Of a stretch of 64,000 nt of DNA, positions 34,901-49,900 are shown one piece after another (the stretch's first letter is position 1; the number at the start of each line of letters is the position of its first letter). The stretch is from Norana najaformis. Taxonomy: Eukaryota; Annelida; Clitellata; Crassiclitellata; Hormogastridae. The notes under the pieces were generated by a model. That model made no database searches, had not been told where the DNA came from, and saw only the letters and a list, made by a program, of their open reading frames with translations. The DNA lies in assembly GCA_964023275.1 (NCBI GenBank), contig OZ029927.1, forward strand, positions 10,599,720 through 10,663,719, in the 5' to 3' direction. The position numbers were made by a program, and so were the translations under genes.

Positions 34901-37900
34901 GTAGTGTGTGAAATTTTGGCTGGAAGAGGAGCTGTTGTAATGAACCGTGAATTCAATTATCGGGTCATTGTTGTCACTGCCAGGTAACCAAGATATTCCA
35001 GCTACCCTGGCCCCACATTGAAACACGTCAACATCGTATGGTGGGTCTGGTCGATCTGTTAAAAGACATTCTCCATTACTTTAATTTAGGACAAAATTAA
35101 TTAATGCATTTAGTATTAGGACACAACCATCCAGACAGAACTTCTCCAAACAAAATCCAATTATAACAAATCCTGCCATGACGAAGTATCATTACAACAA
35201 AATCCCACTATGACAATCAATATCCCTTGAACAAAACCTCACTGGACAAACATTCCACTACAACAATGTATGTATGTATGTCTGTATCTGAACTTTTGCA
35301 GCGCCCGTTTTAGAAACCGATCAAAAGCGCTGGGAACGTGGCTGCCTACAGGATTTAAATAAATGAGTCTTAACAAGCGAAGAGAATGTCGCCTGCAGAG
35401 AATTAAAAGGAGCAATAATTTTTATAAAATTTCTAGATTCTTATGTGATGCAAAAATTTATAATTCTATCTGGTTCATTTCATCCAGAATCATAATCATG
35501 ATAACGATACCCCTTTTTGATATTCTGAATAATATCACAGACATAACTGCAGTTATGTTCAAATTATTTTATCGAGAAAAGCAAAAATACATACAACACA
35601 ACAGTAAAATTAGCCAATGCACTAACCTTTGACCTTCAGCAGGAAAACTTCTGAATTAGCAGAGTCAAGGCCATTGGAAGCATTGCAAGTGTATCCAGCT
35701 GTGTCCTTCACTTTCGAGCTTTTTATGTGAAGCGAATGGTCTGTGTTATCCATGTACATGTGGGTTTCCTTGGCCAAGTCAATCTGCTCTCCATTTTTAT
35801 ACCACTCCACCACCAGATTGGAAGCCTCTGCGGGATCAGTGGTGACGTCACATGGTACTATGACTTCATCTGTTGCTTCAACTACTTTTTCCGTAGGCAC
35901 TGACCTAATTATCGTTGGAGCTGAAGATTTAACACAAAAATTTATCAGGTTTTAAATACCGAAATACATGCATGCTGCCGCAATTAATAACTAAGATGGC
36001 GTGAATGTATCACCATCATTACACTTAATAACTAGGCAAATTCTCTGCCTCCTCAAGCAACAAGAGTCTCTTGGAAGGGTCTTGAAATCATCAAATAATA
36101 GTAGTAGTATTATTTACTACTAGTTATTATCCACCACTATCTAATGACTACACATCAGTTGATGGCACTATGCAACTGTGAGTGAAGGACTTGCTCAAGG
36201 TCTTTACGTAACAACCATCTCAAGGGAGGTCCAAACCCTTACTCTATGCATTATAAGCCGAGCGCTCTATTCAGTCGGCTATTGTGCCCCACAAAGCAAC
36301 GAGCTAACACACATGCTTTTGATGAATGCTCAAAATCAAATCCTCTTTATTTCCAAGGAAAGAGCAACCAACAGATACATACATTTTACTGGATCACAAT
36401 CAGTAATAAGATAAGCAAAGAACTAATGCTAAGCTGATATTGGTGATGACTGCCATAAGCACAAGGAGAAGAGTTCAGCAGATCAGTAGGATAATAAAAA
36501 CGATAGCCATCAGACCAAGTATTTCTCTTAAACAAATGCTTCTACCACCTGTCATTATGATTATTTTTATCCATGTTTTGGCATTTTATTGTCAAACTCA
36601 CTACAATGGAAGATTTCTATTTTGGGGCAATTGGGGCAATCACACCTCTTGCTGGCTCAGCCACTGGACCTAATTCGCAATACGGCGATGCAATGAATGT
36701 TTTAAAGACAGTTTCCTACTGACATCTAACAGTTAGCTCTGCTGAAGCATCGTTGTCTCCGTGCTTATTCTGTGCCTGACAGCGATAGTTATCTGTGTCT
36801 TCCAAATCAGTATCCTGTTAATAAAAAAATGAAAATAGTCAATAAAGCACAAATCAACAAAAACAAATGTAATTTCAAATGAAATTCATTCTTTCTAAAT
36901 GTGTAAATTTACAAACAATTTTCAGAAAATTTAGGCAGTCAATTAATAATGATATTTAAGAAGAAGTGTAAATAAAAATGAAACTATATACACATTATGT
37001 GCCTACCAGTATACACTGTGTCCGGAAAAATTCCAAGGCTTTACGGTAAATATGAAAATAATTAGTAAACATTAATCGATTTTTAAAATTACAAAAACAG
37101 TTTAATCCTGAAATATATAATTACCAACAAACTTCTTTGTAATTTATTAACGGCCCCCGTTTAAAATTACGTCACAGTGACGTATTTGAATTTTATATTT
37201 TGTAAAGAAAGTTGCTAGAAAAATGGCGTTCAGCGAGGAAGACAAAATTGTTATAAAATTTTTACGCCAAAACAACAATTATAGTGCAAATAATATTTCA
37301 GGATTAAACTGTTTTTGGAATTTTAAAAATCGATTAATGTTTACTAATTATTTTCATATTTACCGTAAAGCCTTGGAATTTTTCCGGACACAGTGTACAT
37401 TACTAATAATCGTAATTGTAATTCCGATATTTCTAAAGCACCCAACGAAAGCCGTGCCGCGGGGACCAGCTTATTCATAGGCGCTCAGTCAAAACAAAAT
37501 CGATAGGCAAAAGGGTTCGGTTCCAGTTACTAAATGATAATCAATATCTAAAGAAAAATTCAAAAATTCCCGTTCCACTTGCATGATCTAACAGAATCAA
37601 TCACAACAAAGTCCATCAAGTGCACATTCGACGATGGGCAGCTAAGACCACAGAGGACAGGACTAGTCACCTGCTCTGATATTTATCTGATTTATTTATT
37701 GAACTTATTACGCATAAGGTCAGAAAATCTGAATTGGAGGAGCAAGAAAAGCTGGTCGTACAACTTGTCTGGGTTGTATAAGGAGTCCAATCAGCAGATT
37801 CAAACCCAAAATCGTTGGATCACAAACCCAGTATGCCATCCAAATAGATTAGCATGGCAAGGTTGAGAAAATTACACCACTAAAACTCCATACCCATGGT

Positions 37901-40900
37901 TACTGCTTTGGATTGGCTTAAAGGAACTAATCTTCGTCACCTTCATCTAAGATAATCAATTAATAATAATAATAATAATAATAAGACAATTTATATAGCG
38001 CCGTAGCACAGCCGAGGCCGAAGAAAAGGGCGCTGTACAAGGGTTCAAAAATCAACTGCAGTCATAAGATATCCTAAAGAGATGTGTCTTGAGTCGTGAC
38101 TTGAATGTGTCCAGGGATGGGGCATTCGTCACATTCTCAGGAAGACTGTTCCACGCAGTGGGTCCGGCGACAGTGAAGGAACATTCGCCGAACTTTGTGG
38201 AAGAATGCGGGACATGCAGATGATTCCTCGATGAGGACCATAGCCGATATGTGTTCTGGTTGTCGGCTGTTCGAATACAGAAGTCGGATATATAGTCTGG
38301 TAGAAGACCATTAAGAGCCTTGTATGTAATTTGTATGCAATCAGCCACAGAAGCAGACTCTGAACCTGTATTTCTAGGGTGCCGGAAGGATGAACGACGA
38401 ATCTTCGTCCTGAAACCCTGCTTGGCGGTTTTCCCCGAGTCCAGGTAATTGTTGGCTTTGGAGCTCCACGTGTGTTACATTTCAGCAGAACAGAGGTTCC
38501 TTTCACAACTTTCTTGTCTTCCGGAGTCTCCAAAAAGCTCGGTGGCTCAGCTGAAATCACACGTTATACACACAATTAACACCAAATCAGCCTCTTCCAT
38601 TTACACCATCTACAGAAACAGAAGATCAGTTTTTCTATTCACATCTTGGTCACCTGAGATTCAGATTCTAATATAAGGCAACTGTGCATTTAATATATGC
38701 ATCTGTAAGTAACAGGTCCCACAGCTGTGACCCTAAGGTTCAAGGTTCTTTTGGCTGAAGTGTAAAGTGATGACAACAGCAATCCAAGAGGATTATCTTA
38801 AACTGCACCTTTTTAGACAGCCACATTGCAGCAACTTTGAGAGGTCTTCAAAAAGGCGCTACATAAATGTCCAGATAAATACATGCATACAAGATATCTT
38901 CTGTGCACGACATGGTGTTGTAACACAATCAATTCAGTTTTAGTCATTCGGTAGTGTTGCTATATGAATACAGACATAACAACACTGAGCACCTCTGGTA
39001 AATTTCTCTCGAATGGAGCTACATAAATTCTCGGTTACAGTTACGATTAAACCATAATCTGAATGAAGAGACAGGGGAGCGAGTTATGCCATCAAACACT
39101 GCATATGTGTGTGGAACACTGGAACTTAGTAACTTACTCTAGTAAAGAAAACGCATGGATGAAAACTTCACTCCAATTCAGCCTTCACTAACATCTACAG
39201 AATTCACTACAGACCTCAGCTTGTTTGTTCTTAAACACCATTACAAAGTATTAAAAGGAAAAACTGAAGGACAGAAAGCCATATGATGTCTAATAACAAT
39301 GCTGGTGGACTGGATGATGGATAAAGGAATCACATGGAGAGGTTAAAGAAATGACACAGCACAGAGAAGAATGGCATCACTGCAATCCTGGACATGTATA
39401 AGTACAGAATCCTGGGAAGAAAAAAGGAACAGTGATCATAAATTTAACTTAATGAACTTAATTAAATCAATGAAATGTATCAAAACAGACCGTTAACTTT
39501 GAGGATGACATTTGCTAGAATGGTTCCATGTTCGTTGGTAGCCGAGCACTGAATGACCTGTGAGTCATTGACAGCTACGTCGTGATAACGCAGTTTGTGA
39601 CCAATCAGCGACTTCCTACCATGAAAATGCGATTCTGGAAAATGCAGAAATCTAAGTTATAAATATTCGTACAGTGTGTAACTGAATTAACAGCCCACCT
39701 ACTTACCCCATTTAACAGTGCTGTATTAAAATGGGCAAGGCATGCTAATTTGAAATTCTTTACATGCCATCACTAACTACAAATCTTAAAAGTATGGTCC
39801 TTGATAATAAAGTACCTGACTCTTGTAGATTGTTTATGGATGAAACTCACATCAACTCAGCATTAGTTCTTTTGAAGTTATTCAGAAAACTCATCATTTC
39901 CAAGTTTCTTCATCAACTCTTGAATTGTTTAAAAATACAAGAAAAAGAACAGGACAAGATGATACATAAAACATCATCAGAAAGAGACAACTAACACGAA
40001 TGGGTCAAGTAATTCGTATGGACAAAGATATGCGAGCCAATCAAGCAATAATCTGGATTCCTGAAAGGAAACGGAAGAAAGAAAGAACTGGCCAGAGACC
40101 ATAAGAGACGACCTTGGATGTCTGAAGGTGGAATGAGACAGGAAGACTGGTGTCTGACAGAGAAAAATGGAGATGCTGCTTTGCCTGATATGCAGACCTG
40201 CACAGGAAGGACCAAGTACTAAGTCTTGGATCTCAAATTACACAGAGCACAAACAGAGAGCTCAACCAATAGAGTCCCATCTAAGACTGACAGCTGACAC
40301 CCAGTTCAGAGTTCTTGGTCCGTGCTGCACTGGGGATGAAGAACATAGAGCAAAGCACCTAGAGACTTACCATTAACGGGTTCACCATTGATTGACCATG
40401 TAACAGTGGGCTTTGGTGTGCCTCCCGCCTGACAGTCAACTTCAATATCACTCTCTTCATCGACGTCCAGGTCAACTGGTTTCTTACTCCAGAATGGCGC
40501 AGCTGGTAAAAGAAAGAATATCACGTACAATTCATATTCACATTGCGGTGTCCATAAACCTCTGCTGACATAATTCAACTGCATTAAAAGAATTGTGACA
40601 GCAGAGGGATGACAAAAGAAGAGATGGGGAGACATGATTCAGCAAGACCTAAAGCTCCTCAGACTGAAGAAAGAAGATACTGGAGATAGAAACAAATGGA
40701 AAAGGATTCATGTGGCTGACCCCTCCCCTAGGAGGGATTAATTCCAGCCAGAAGGAAGAAGACACTTTTTAGAAAAAGACAGAAGAATATCAAGTAAAAT
40801 TCATACTCACACTATTTAAAAATCTAAACTGTTAATTAAAAGTAACCGAAACATAAACTGCGGTTCTCATGCTTTCCTTGTGGCAAGTCCACAGTTACGG

Positions 40901-43900
40901 AATTTGCTTTGCGCTTCTATTTACTCTGCTCTTCGGCACAGCAAAATATGTTTTCATTTGTGCTTTTTGTCAAACGCTGCTTTACACAGCCCACTGTAGA
41001 CCCATTGAATCGATAAACATCATCATCATCATGGTTTGTAACAAAACATGAGGCTCTCAGCCATATGTATTGAGATTTCAACAGCTTGCACACAGCAACC
41101 TAAATTTTATGGACAGAAATTTACAATTATAATCATAATCATAAACTCAAAATTTGTAAAGGTCTACTTAAAAACCAAGCGCAGGGTACCAGCTTATTCA
41201 TGAATGCTGCGTTAAATCAGAGGGTTATCCAAAGATGCTATGTGAAGAACCAAGTCCGGTTGCCAGAAGAGCAGAGAGACAAGGGCAGAGGAGCTGTTTG
41301 GGAGGGTTGTGTTTAAGCTGAAAGAAATAAGAAGGCAGTGGATTTCTCCACACAATCTTGGTGTTGATTCATGTTGGAAAGTGTCGTTTAGCGAGGCCAA
41401 CATTCTGACAACTTCTAAGTTAATTTGACAATATTTTTTTGGCTTTGTTGTTAATGCCCATTACCTCTTTCATATCTTTCACGGTTTTATTATGCGTTCT
41501 TTCTCACAGTGGACTAGAATTTCAATGGGTGCAAGGGCTCAGCTGGGAGGCAGCAGAGGCAGAGCCACATGTTAAAACTGGTACATAATTTCGGTGACAC
41601 CAGCTAAGGAATAAGTTGGGGACGCGGCCCTTGCCTCCCCTATACAGCCAAAACACTTTTCCATGCAACGACTGATGGACAGGATGTATGTTACAATAAC
41701 AAGACCACTGAAGTCTGAAGTTTTGATTAGATTAGATGCTCACACTGGACCGTCATTTTAATGCGATGAGGGACGAATGGACCAGACACTGTGTTGTTTG
41801 CTACGCATGTGTAGTATCCTTCGTCATTCAGTTCAACGTTGTCAAATCTGATCTCTGTACCATATCCTTCGGGCGTTACTACGAATCGCTCTTCTGCTTT
41901 TGGTTTGTCACTGTGCCATTTGACATCTGGTGTCGGCCTGTTAACAAAGAAATAAATTCAGATTAATAAAAGACTTCCACCGGAAATCCAAAACTTAATA
42001 TGCCTTTTGTAGAATAGTTAGATAAACGTGTTCCAGTACTTTTGTAAGGAACTAAAAAGATGCTATATAAATGTTCAGATACAAGCATAGTTACGTGGAT
42101 ACATACATAAACCATTAACAAACTCAGTTTAGTAAGGTGAAGCACAGATTTACCATGCCAAGGTTAAATATTAGAAAATTCACAGAGGAAAATTATTAAT
42201 CGAAGTAAAGTGTTGTGATGTCAAGTGTTAAGAGTTCCCGTTTTGCACCATCAAACTGTTTGCATACTCGGAGGTGCGTACTAACTGACAGTGTAACATC
42301 TGACTGGTTCAGCATGGACCAGTGGAGTGTGATAGGTCTGCAGACTTGCTCCAGATCTGTTCTAGCTCCTGATTGATCAGATCATGGAACAGAAAGTTGC
42401 CTAAGGACACCACGTTCTCTGACCTGGACTATGCTGATGACACAGTCCTCCTCACTGAAATACTGGAGATTCTGGTCCTGTCTTTGGAAATACGGAAATT
42501 TGAACCACATCAGTTCAGAAGGGAAGTCACAAGGGCCCAGACCAATATTCAGTCCACAGTCAAACCTTCTCCAATGCAGAATCACATGCAGGTGGCAGAA
42601 AACTAGATAGTACTATTTGGAAGGTTCGCCTAACTCAGGTCAAAGTTCAGCAGTGAGTATGTAGTTGAATAGCATATAGCCAAGACCTGCAACTGTGCGA
42701 GCAGTCTAAAATGGGGAATGTGAAGAAGTACTAACACAAAAAAAACTGCCTCTTTGGAGCTTACATCCTACCTGTCTTCCTTTATGGGACTGGATGCTTA
42801 TATGGACCCTCGAGAATGGTGTCCAAAGAGGATCCAAAGCATCCCATACAATGCACTGAAATTTACAGGTGCACAAGGCAGAATCCTGTCTTGGACATAA
42901 ATGAAACAAGGAGACTCTGGGTGATAGGACATTTCATATGCTGCAATTGCAACAGGACCATTTCAGGGCACTTTGGGCCATGATATCGGATCCTTCAAAG
43001 AGCTGGACGCAGCTGTTAAGAACACATAGACACATTTGAGCTTGGATGCTGGAGGCAGACCTCCTCCTGTAGAACTTGGAGCTACACACACATAGAGACG
43101 AAGCCAGGACTGATGAGGCTGGCAACACGTTGTGGATTTGGCAACACTCCAAGGAAGGGCTATGCCGCTGATGACGACAAAGATGATGATAGGAGGTGCT
43201 CATAGCAAAGGAGTACGGCTTTCAAACGCTGACAATAGCCAACAAACAATAGGTAGATCACAGTAAGATTAGATACCCTGAACTAACTGGTGCATAAAGA
43301 GGAGAATTTAAACCACAGACACACTGATTTCTGACCAAGCTACAGTCATATATCTGGATAATCTAATCTAATGAATTCCGTTAGTGCCATTATCATAATG
43401 CACACGCATCAGTCGATGGTTGCTTTGAGCGAAATCGCCATGAGATGCAGCCAACTGCCTCGCTTATTTCAGCTGAATGAAACATTTTAAAAAGCTAAAA
43501 CAATTTCTTGTTTTAACAAGACACTGAAGTACTGTTAACTATATCCTAACGACTGCTACGTTGATGAAAATTGCCGTTTCTCTCTTGAGATCTGCGACTC
43601 GAGCTCCTCTCACTTCCCCTCTCAGGGTTTTGCAGGCGCCTGAAGACTGTACTGTTCAACAGCGATTTTACTTGTTCAGGTCGGGAGCGCCTCTGTTTAG
43701 TTTATTCTCTAAGAGGCGCTTTATAGATCTTAAATTACAATTACAGTTACAACAGACAAAACCAGAGTCAAGAAAAACAAGTCAGATTAATACTGCAGTT
43801 AACCAACTTACAGCCCACCAAATATGCATTTCAGTAGTTTAGTCTGACCCTTGATTGCTATAGTAGTTGCTGTTTGAGGCCACAGCAGTTGAACTGGTCG

Positions 43901-46900
43901 AGTAGCTGGCCTACCTGTGGTTAATCAAAACAACATATACAAGTATTGTGGCTTATCACAACAGCAAACACAACTTACTCACAATGATGAGAGGTAGAAA
44001 GAGAAATGCACAGAAATGTAACCTAAGTCATCACGTTATTCATTGTCGTTGTCATCATCATCATCATCATCAACCCTTCTACATTACAGCCATTTGGCAT
44101 GATGGATGAATTACATGTAGTTTTTTCAATAACTTATAAGTATGTTAAAACAACTCTGCTATATTACATAGCACTGTATATTAGCCACCTGTTTGAATTC
44201 ATTCAAGGCTCAATCAATCAATCAGTCAATCAATCAATCGTGCCAATCAGTCATTATCAGACACTCATCCACCTCATATGAAGTGCTGCAGGTGATTAAT
44301 AAAAGGAAGATATCAGACACAGTATTTTACCTGGAATTTCCCTGGGCACAACTTTATGGTCATTGCCTTGTACATATGCTCCCAACAGGGCGTTATTCAC
44401 AACGCACAGGTAGCTGATCTTGTCTCCAAGGTGACTGAGTGAGTCATTTACCCTTACATTGGCAAAATACAGGTTTCCTGAAAATAAAGAACAGCTACAC
44501 TAAACAATCTAAGCCCAGTGCAATTTGTCAATAACGGCCATGGGTTTCAAAGCGTTAATACACCGAGTATCGTAACTCACCTCTATGCAATGTGACCAAG
44601 ATGTAAGTAAGTAAGTAAGTATATTCTTTATTAACCAATAGCTAATTGCACATCGGTTTACAAGCATTTAAAAACAATTTTTAAAGTACAGAGCTAGAGT
44701 TAACTTACATTCACTGTGGTCTGCTGCCTGACAGTTTCCTCTATTTAATTAATACATTCAAAAAACATTCATCACTGTCTGTGCCTCCACCCTTAATTGC
44801 CACCACCTTCACCACTACCATTGCCACCAACTTCAACATCACTCCACTACCTTCTACACCACCTTCACCACCATCCATGTCACCATCCTTACTGCCACCT
44901 TTGCCATCACCCTCACCAATCACCACTGCCACCAAATAAACTACTAAAGGTATAATTAGCAACCAGCAAGCTCTTCATTTTAGCCTGACTGCAAAAGACC
45001 TACCTTCATAATCAAGCAAAACCCGATTGTCGTTGACGATATTTTCCAGTTTGTTGTGGTCTTTGACGTTGTAGCCAAAGTATGCGCTTCCCTTTGGGTA
45101 CGTTTTTGGTGGTGAGCATGGGATCTTGAGCCACTCACCAACAATTGGGGTCACTACGGTTGGCTCAATTATGGTTGGAAATGGCTCAATCACTGGAACA
45201 AGAACAGCATTCACTATACACCTCTATGGTTCAAATCCACTAGAAACAAAAAATTAGGAAATGATATACCTCCAAAAAGCAATGTCATACATCGAATTTC
45301 TGGCAAGAATAGAACAACATTCCCATATGGGCTTCAAATGTCCCTCAAAAGTAGGATATAAGGAGCCCATATGTGAATATTGTCATATTCTCACCATATC
45401 TTCAACATATGACCTTCCTGTTGGGGAAGTTGAAGGAACAAAAGCAAAAGATTTCAGAATTAGCATAAAAGCCAAAGATTTCAGAAGTAGCGTAAAACTC
45501 AAAGATTTCAGAAGTAGTATAAAAGCCAAAGATTTCAGAAGTAGCGTAAAAGTCAAAACCTATCACAAAAAGCAGAGGTAGCTGATAAGTGGTGCCACTA
45601 GGCTGTCATAAGCAGTTTAGACATTTTATGCTTAAGCTAGCTGCAGCTAACAGAACCAACTAATTAAATAATTACTTGATAGATCAACATACAACCAACT
45701 AAAAACATCAAGCTGCATTGTTCAACAAAATTCTGCATTTCCTGTCAATTCCTTCATGATATCTTTTAGTGCATTACCCTTGATTTCAGTGATGGACATT
45801 AACTACTTTTGAACTACTTTCTGAGCAGTTTAACTAGTAGTTAGTACTAGAGTTTTTGAAAAAGTAGTTAACTACTTCAGTAATTACTACTGTAATTATT
45901 TTGGTCATGGAATAAGCTGGGAACCAGGTTGCTGAATAACTAATGTAACTGACTGCTAAGCTTCATCTTGAAGTAAAACAGCATGCAACACCCTTCAAGT
46001 ATTAATGTTTGACTATTCTATAACCAGAAATACAAGCAATCAAGCTGTGATGCCAACTGTGACAGAAAAATTATCTGGAGACAAGTTGGTAAGTATGCAA
46101 GTGAAAAACCCTCTTGCTAAAAAGTAGTTAGAAAAAGCAGTTAACTACAAATTGAGATTTTGTAGTTTAACTACTAGTTACAACTACTTTTGAATAAATG
46201 TAGCAAACCACTTTTTAACTAAGTACTTAAACATAGGTTAACTACTAGTTACTAACTACAGTACTAAACTAACTACTGACTGTTAAGTTCAATCAAAAAT
46301 TGCAAAATACCGTGGGCACCACTGAATTCAGTGCAAAAAGCAGTTAACACTAACCAGCTCTCTGAACCTTCATCTTCATTCCCACAGCTGTTCCAAGTCT
46401 GTTTGAGGCGAGACAATTGTATTCGCCATCATCCGATTCTGTTGGAGATTTGATAATAAGATTGCCGGTACCTTGCTGCAGTGTGTAGTGTGGATTACTT
46501 AAGTTCAAAGGTACACCATTCTTTCTCCATGAATATCTGAAAGGGGAGAAGCAGAAATAAGAAAAAGAAGCAGCAGGAAAAGAAGACGAAAAACCCACTA
46601 GCTAACCTTGAGAAGCAGCCATGGGTATAAAGTGTTAGTGACTTCATTTTCTCTGCCTTGGCATATAAGGGTATGTGGCCATTCGTCTGCCTCACCATCT
46701 GATCTTCCTACCAACAGTGTGCAGTCAATGTACTCATTTGATTGCTTGCTGAGTTTGCAAGGGGGTGCAAGTGGCATAGAAATTTCAAAACAACTCTGCC
46801 CTGAAGGCCATTTGAACCTCTGACCTCTACCTGCCAAGCCAACCACAAAGAGTATTGCACACCCTGAACAGACATTAACATAAAATCAAATCAATCAACT

Positions 46901-49900
46901 TACTGGTCACTGACTGAATGACAGACTGATTGGCTGACTTACTGATCAACCAATCTCAATTGACCAAATAGATTTTTACAAAAAATCTAAACATGAATTA
47001 AATTAACAGTGAGTAGAAAATTGCAATATCCTTCCGACTTGCAGAGATTTTCAAAGTGACTTAGTTGTTCCTCTGATCCAAAATTCCATAACGCAGGAGA
47101 GCAGTATTGCAGCGGTTGTTCATCCTTCAGGAATAGATTGTTCAGCAACCTGTGACCTCAGCTTCTTAACCTTTCCACCCCTATTTTGACAGGGGATGAA
47201 AACCACACTGTCTGATCTTGGTTTTTGTATAGGGGTTGAAAATCATAAGTACTGTTTGATCTTGGTTTTTGTATAGGGGTTGAAAATCATACTGTTTGAT
47301 CTTAGTTTTGGTATAGGCTGGTTGGAAGGAGTTTCTCTGAGGAGCCTCCATTGAACAGATATTAGGTAAATGTGACAATATAACGACGATGCAGTACAAC
47401 ACTGTGCAGCATAAAACTCTAAAATATCATGAAAGTCTTGGGTGTAACAATGAGTGATGGGCAGAATAAAGAGACATCACAAAGCAACTGCTGTATCCTG
47501 TAACACATGTTGTAGTTCATGGCATGGCACACAATTTTTCAAGAAAATTCTCATTCATCACAACAGACCAGACCACAGCTGCTAAGTTTTAGTTTTCTAT
47601 TTTAAGTGGATTTACCCACAGCTGTTCTGCACAAGATGGGAGGAGGCCATCGTGTTCCCATTAAAGTTACAAAAAACCATGCCACGCATAAGAACAGAAT
47701 CACATTCAGAAGATATAGAGCTTGTCTGAAAGACGGAATACTTTTCTGCTCATTAAAGGAACACAAGGTTTCTGGCCCAGCCCAAAGAGAAGAAGAAACC
47801 TATGAATGGTCCTTCTGGCCCAGCCCAAAGAGATGAAGAAACCTATGAATGGTCCTTCTGGCCCAGCCCAAAGAGATGAAGAAACCTAAGAATGGTCCTT
47901 CTGGCCCAGCCCAAAGAGATGAAGAAACCGATGAATGGTCCATTTCTCACTTGACAGGTTCAATCAGCTGCTTTCAATAAAACCCCAAAATGCCACTGGA
48001 GCAGCTTTCCCTTGAATGATGATCTGCCCTACATGTTGCTTTCCGTTCCAATCTGAATACAGACAGGAGATAAATAAAAACAACACTCTTACCACCAAGG
48101 ATACGACATCAAATTAATCATATTTGTCTCAATTATTAAAATAATTCTTTCCAGCGCCTGAATTTTTAGATGGTGTGTGCACATGTAGCTGCAAAATTCT
48201 TTCCAGAGTTTTAGATCTCCTACCCAAAACACGCCACTCAGCTCAAGCCTTTGGCATAATTACGCACCCTGGGAAAATCCGTACATCTGCAGGTTTGGAA
48301 GGCCAAGAAGCAAAAAGGTCAAAGGTCACAGCAAGTCTGAAAACAATTTATGGGGTGTGCAGTTGCAAAGCAGTGTTTTAAACAAACAGGACTGATGAGT
48401 AATCGTCTCACACAGCAAAAAGTTATTTCCAACAGATTTCAGTGGTATGACAAGTATGACATATTACTCAGAAACAACATTACCTTACCTTACAGTTACA
48501 CTGGTGCAAAGAATGTCAGTAAACCCACCGAAAACCATTCCTCTGCACCCAAATGGCTGGTATCCTGAACTGATGATCACGATGATGACACGCAATAATA
48601 TCTTAAACTGCTTCTTACATTAATTAACTCATTTTCTAATGAATGTGTTTCTTCTACTAATTCTGAGATTTGACAGAATTCACACAGAACAAAAATCTTT
48701 ACAACATGGCCAATGGATGAAATTAATTAAAAAAGCATACCTTCAAACAAATATTCATGAGTAAGGTAACATAAACTATGGTGAGATGAGGAAAGACAAC
48801 GCACGCTAAGGCAAAGCAAGTAAAGGAAAGGAAAGGCAATGCCAGCTATGCTAACTGAACAAGACTGTATAACATTAAAGAAGCTATTTCAAAGCAAAGT
48901 ATGCCGGCCATGGGATATCTACATTTACAGTACACTAACAAAAACACAATAACTGGAAACTTCCATGGCCACAGTGTGACAATGAATGGCCAAATTCACA
49001 TGATTTCAACCCCAAATGCCATTACAATGACAAATTCACATGATTTCAACCCCAAATGCCACTAAACTGACAAATTCACATGATTTCAACCCCAAATGCC
49101 ACTAAACTGACAATTTCACATGATTTCAACCCCAAATGCCACTAAACTGACAATTTCACATGAGTTTAACCCCAAATACCATTACACTGTCATAAACACC
49201 TTCAACACAGATGAATCAACTGTAAACAGGGTGCATGAAAATCTAATTTAGTCTAACGACGTCTGAAGTGCCCTTATCACAATGCACAGGCGTCAACCAG
49301 TGGTTGATTCAAGTCAGCCATAGTCAAAAATCACAACCGTAGGATCTGCCTGGTCCAAATCTGTTACTCTGTTCATCTGATGAAACATGGTTATATGAAA
49401 TCATCACCCAGTCGTTAAATCCCATAGCACGCTGCAAGTGTGCTTCCTGGGTGGTCTGATTTGGCCTAATGGCAGTACATGGGTGGGCATGGAAGGACCA
49501 ATCACATTAGTCCATAATGCCGCCCACGATCTGAACATCTCTGAAATAGGCTTAATCACATGTCCGTTTTCAGTTATATGGCACACATAAACATCTATAG
49601 GACTACCAAAAACACATTACTGTACAGGTTTACGTATGCACAATGTCTTTATCTGAAAATTAATTCAGAACCCTTTCAAAATTGCCAAGAACCTCTCAAA
49701 GTTACTGATCTTTGAATGACAAGTGAAACGCTCTTATTTCGAGTACGGCTCTTCCACTTGTCTATATATTTTAACGGTCCTCTGCTCCACCTGCAAACTC
49801 TGCTATAATGAGTACACTTACAATAATCTGTCATTTGGAAAATCAGTAGGTGAGGGAGGGGATTGGCCACCCACTCTCATATACCGAGGCTAAGAAAATG

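Larger units (their letters stand above)
26297..35055 (-). other. Nrg: L1 gene exons 13-20: fibronectin III domains 1-5
   Basis: Exons are 35055-34670 (FN1 and start of FN2), 33799-33562 (FN2), 33118-32994 and 30815-30512 (FN3), 29773-29651 and 28816-28643 (FN4), 27827-27702 and 26473-26297 (FN5). Typical core Trp and Tyr residues are visible, for example AGISWLPG and [18 protein letters not shown] in FN1, AEFLWDP in FN3 and ANVSWIPSG with [13 protein letters not shown] in FN5. FN3 carries an unusual basic, His-rich insert at residues 906-916. For exon 20 a donor 6 bases earlier (after 26303) is possible in the same phase; the later one has the better CAG|GTAGCA context. Confidence 0.92.

Noticed and set aside
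44741-44962. Gly/Asp-rich minus-strand frame ([15 protein letters not shown])
   Set aside because: Antisense of a CCACCAT-type low-complexity stretch in L1 intron 4.
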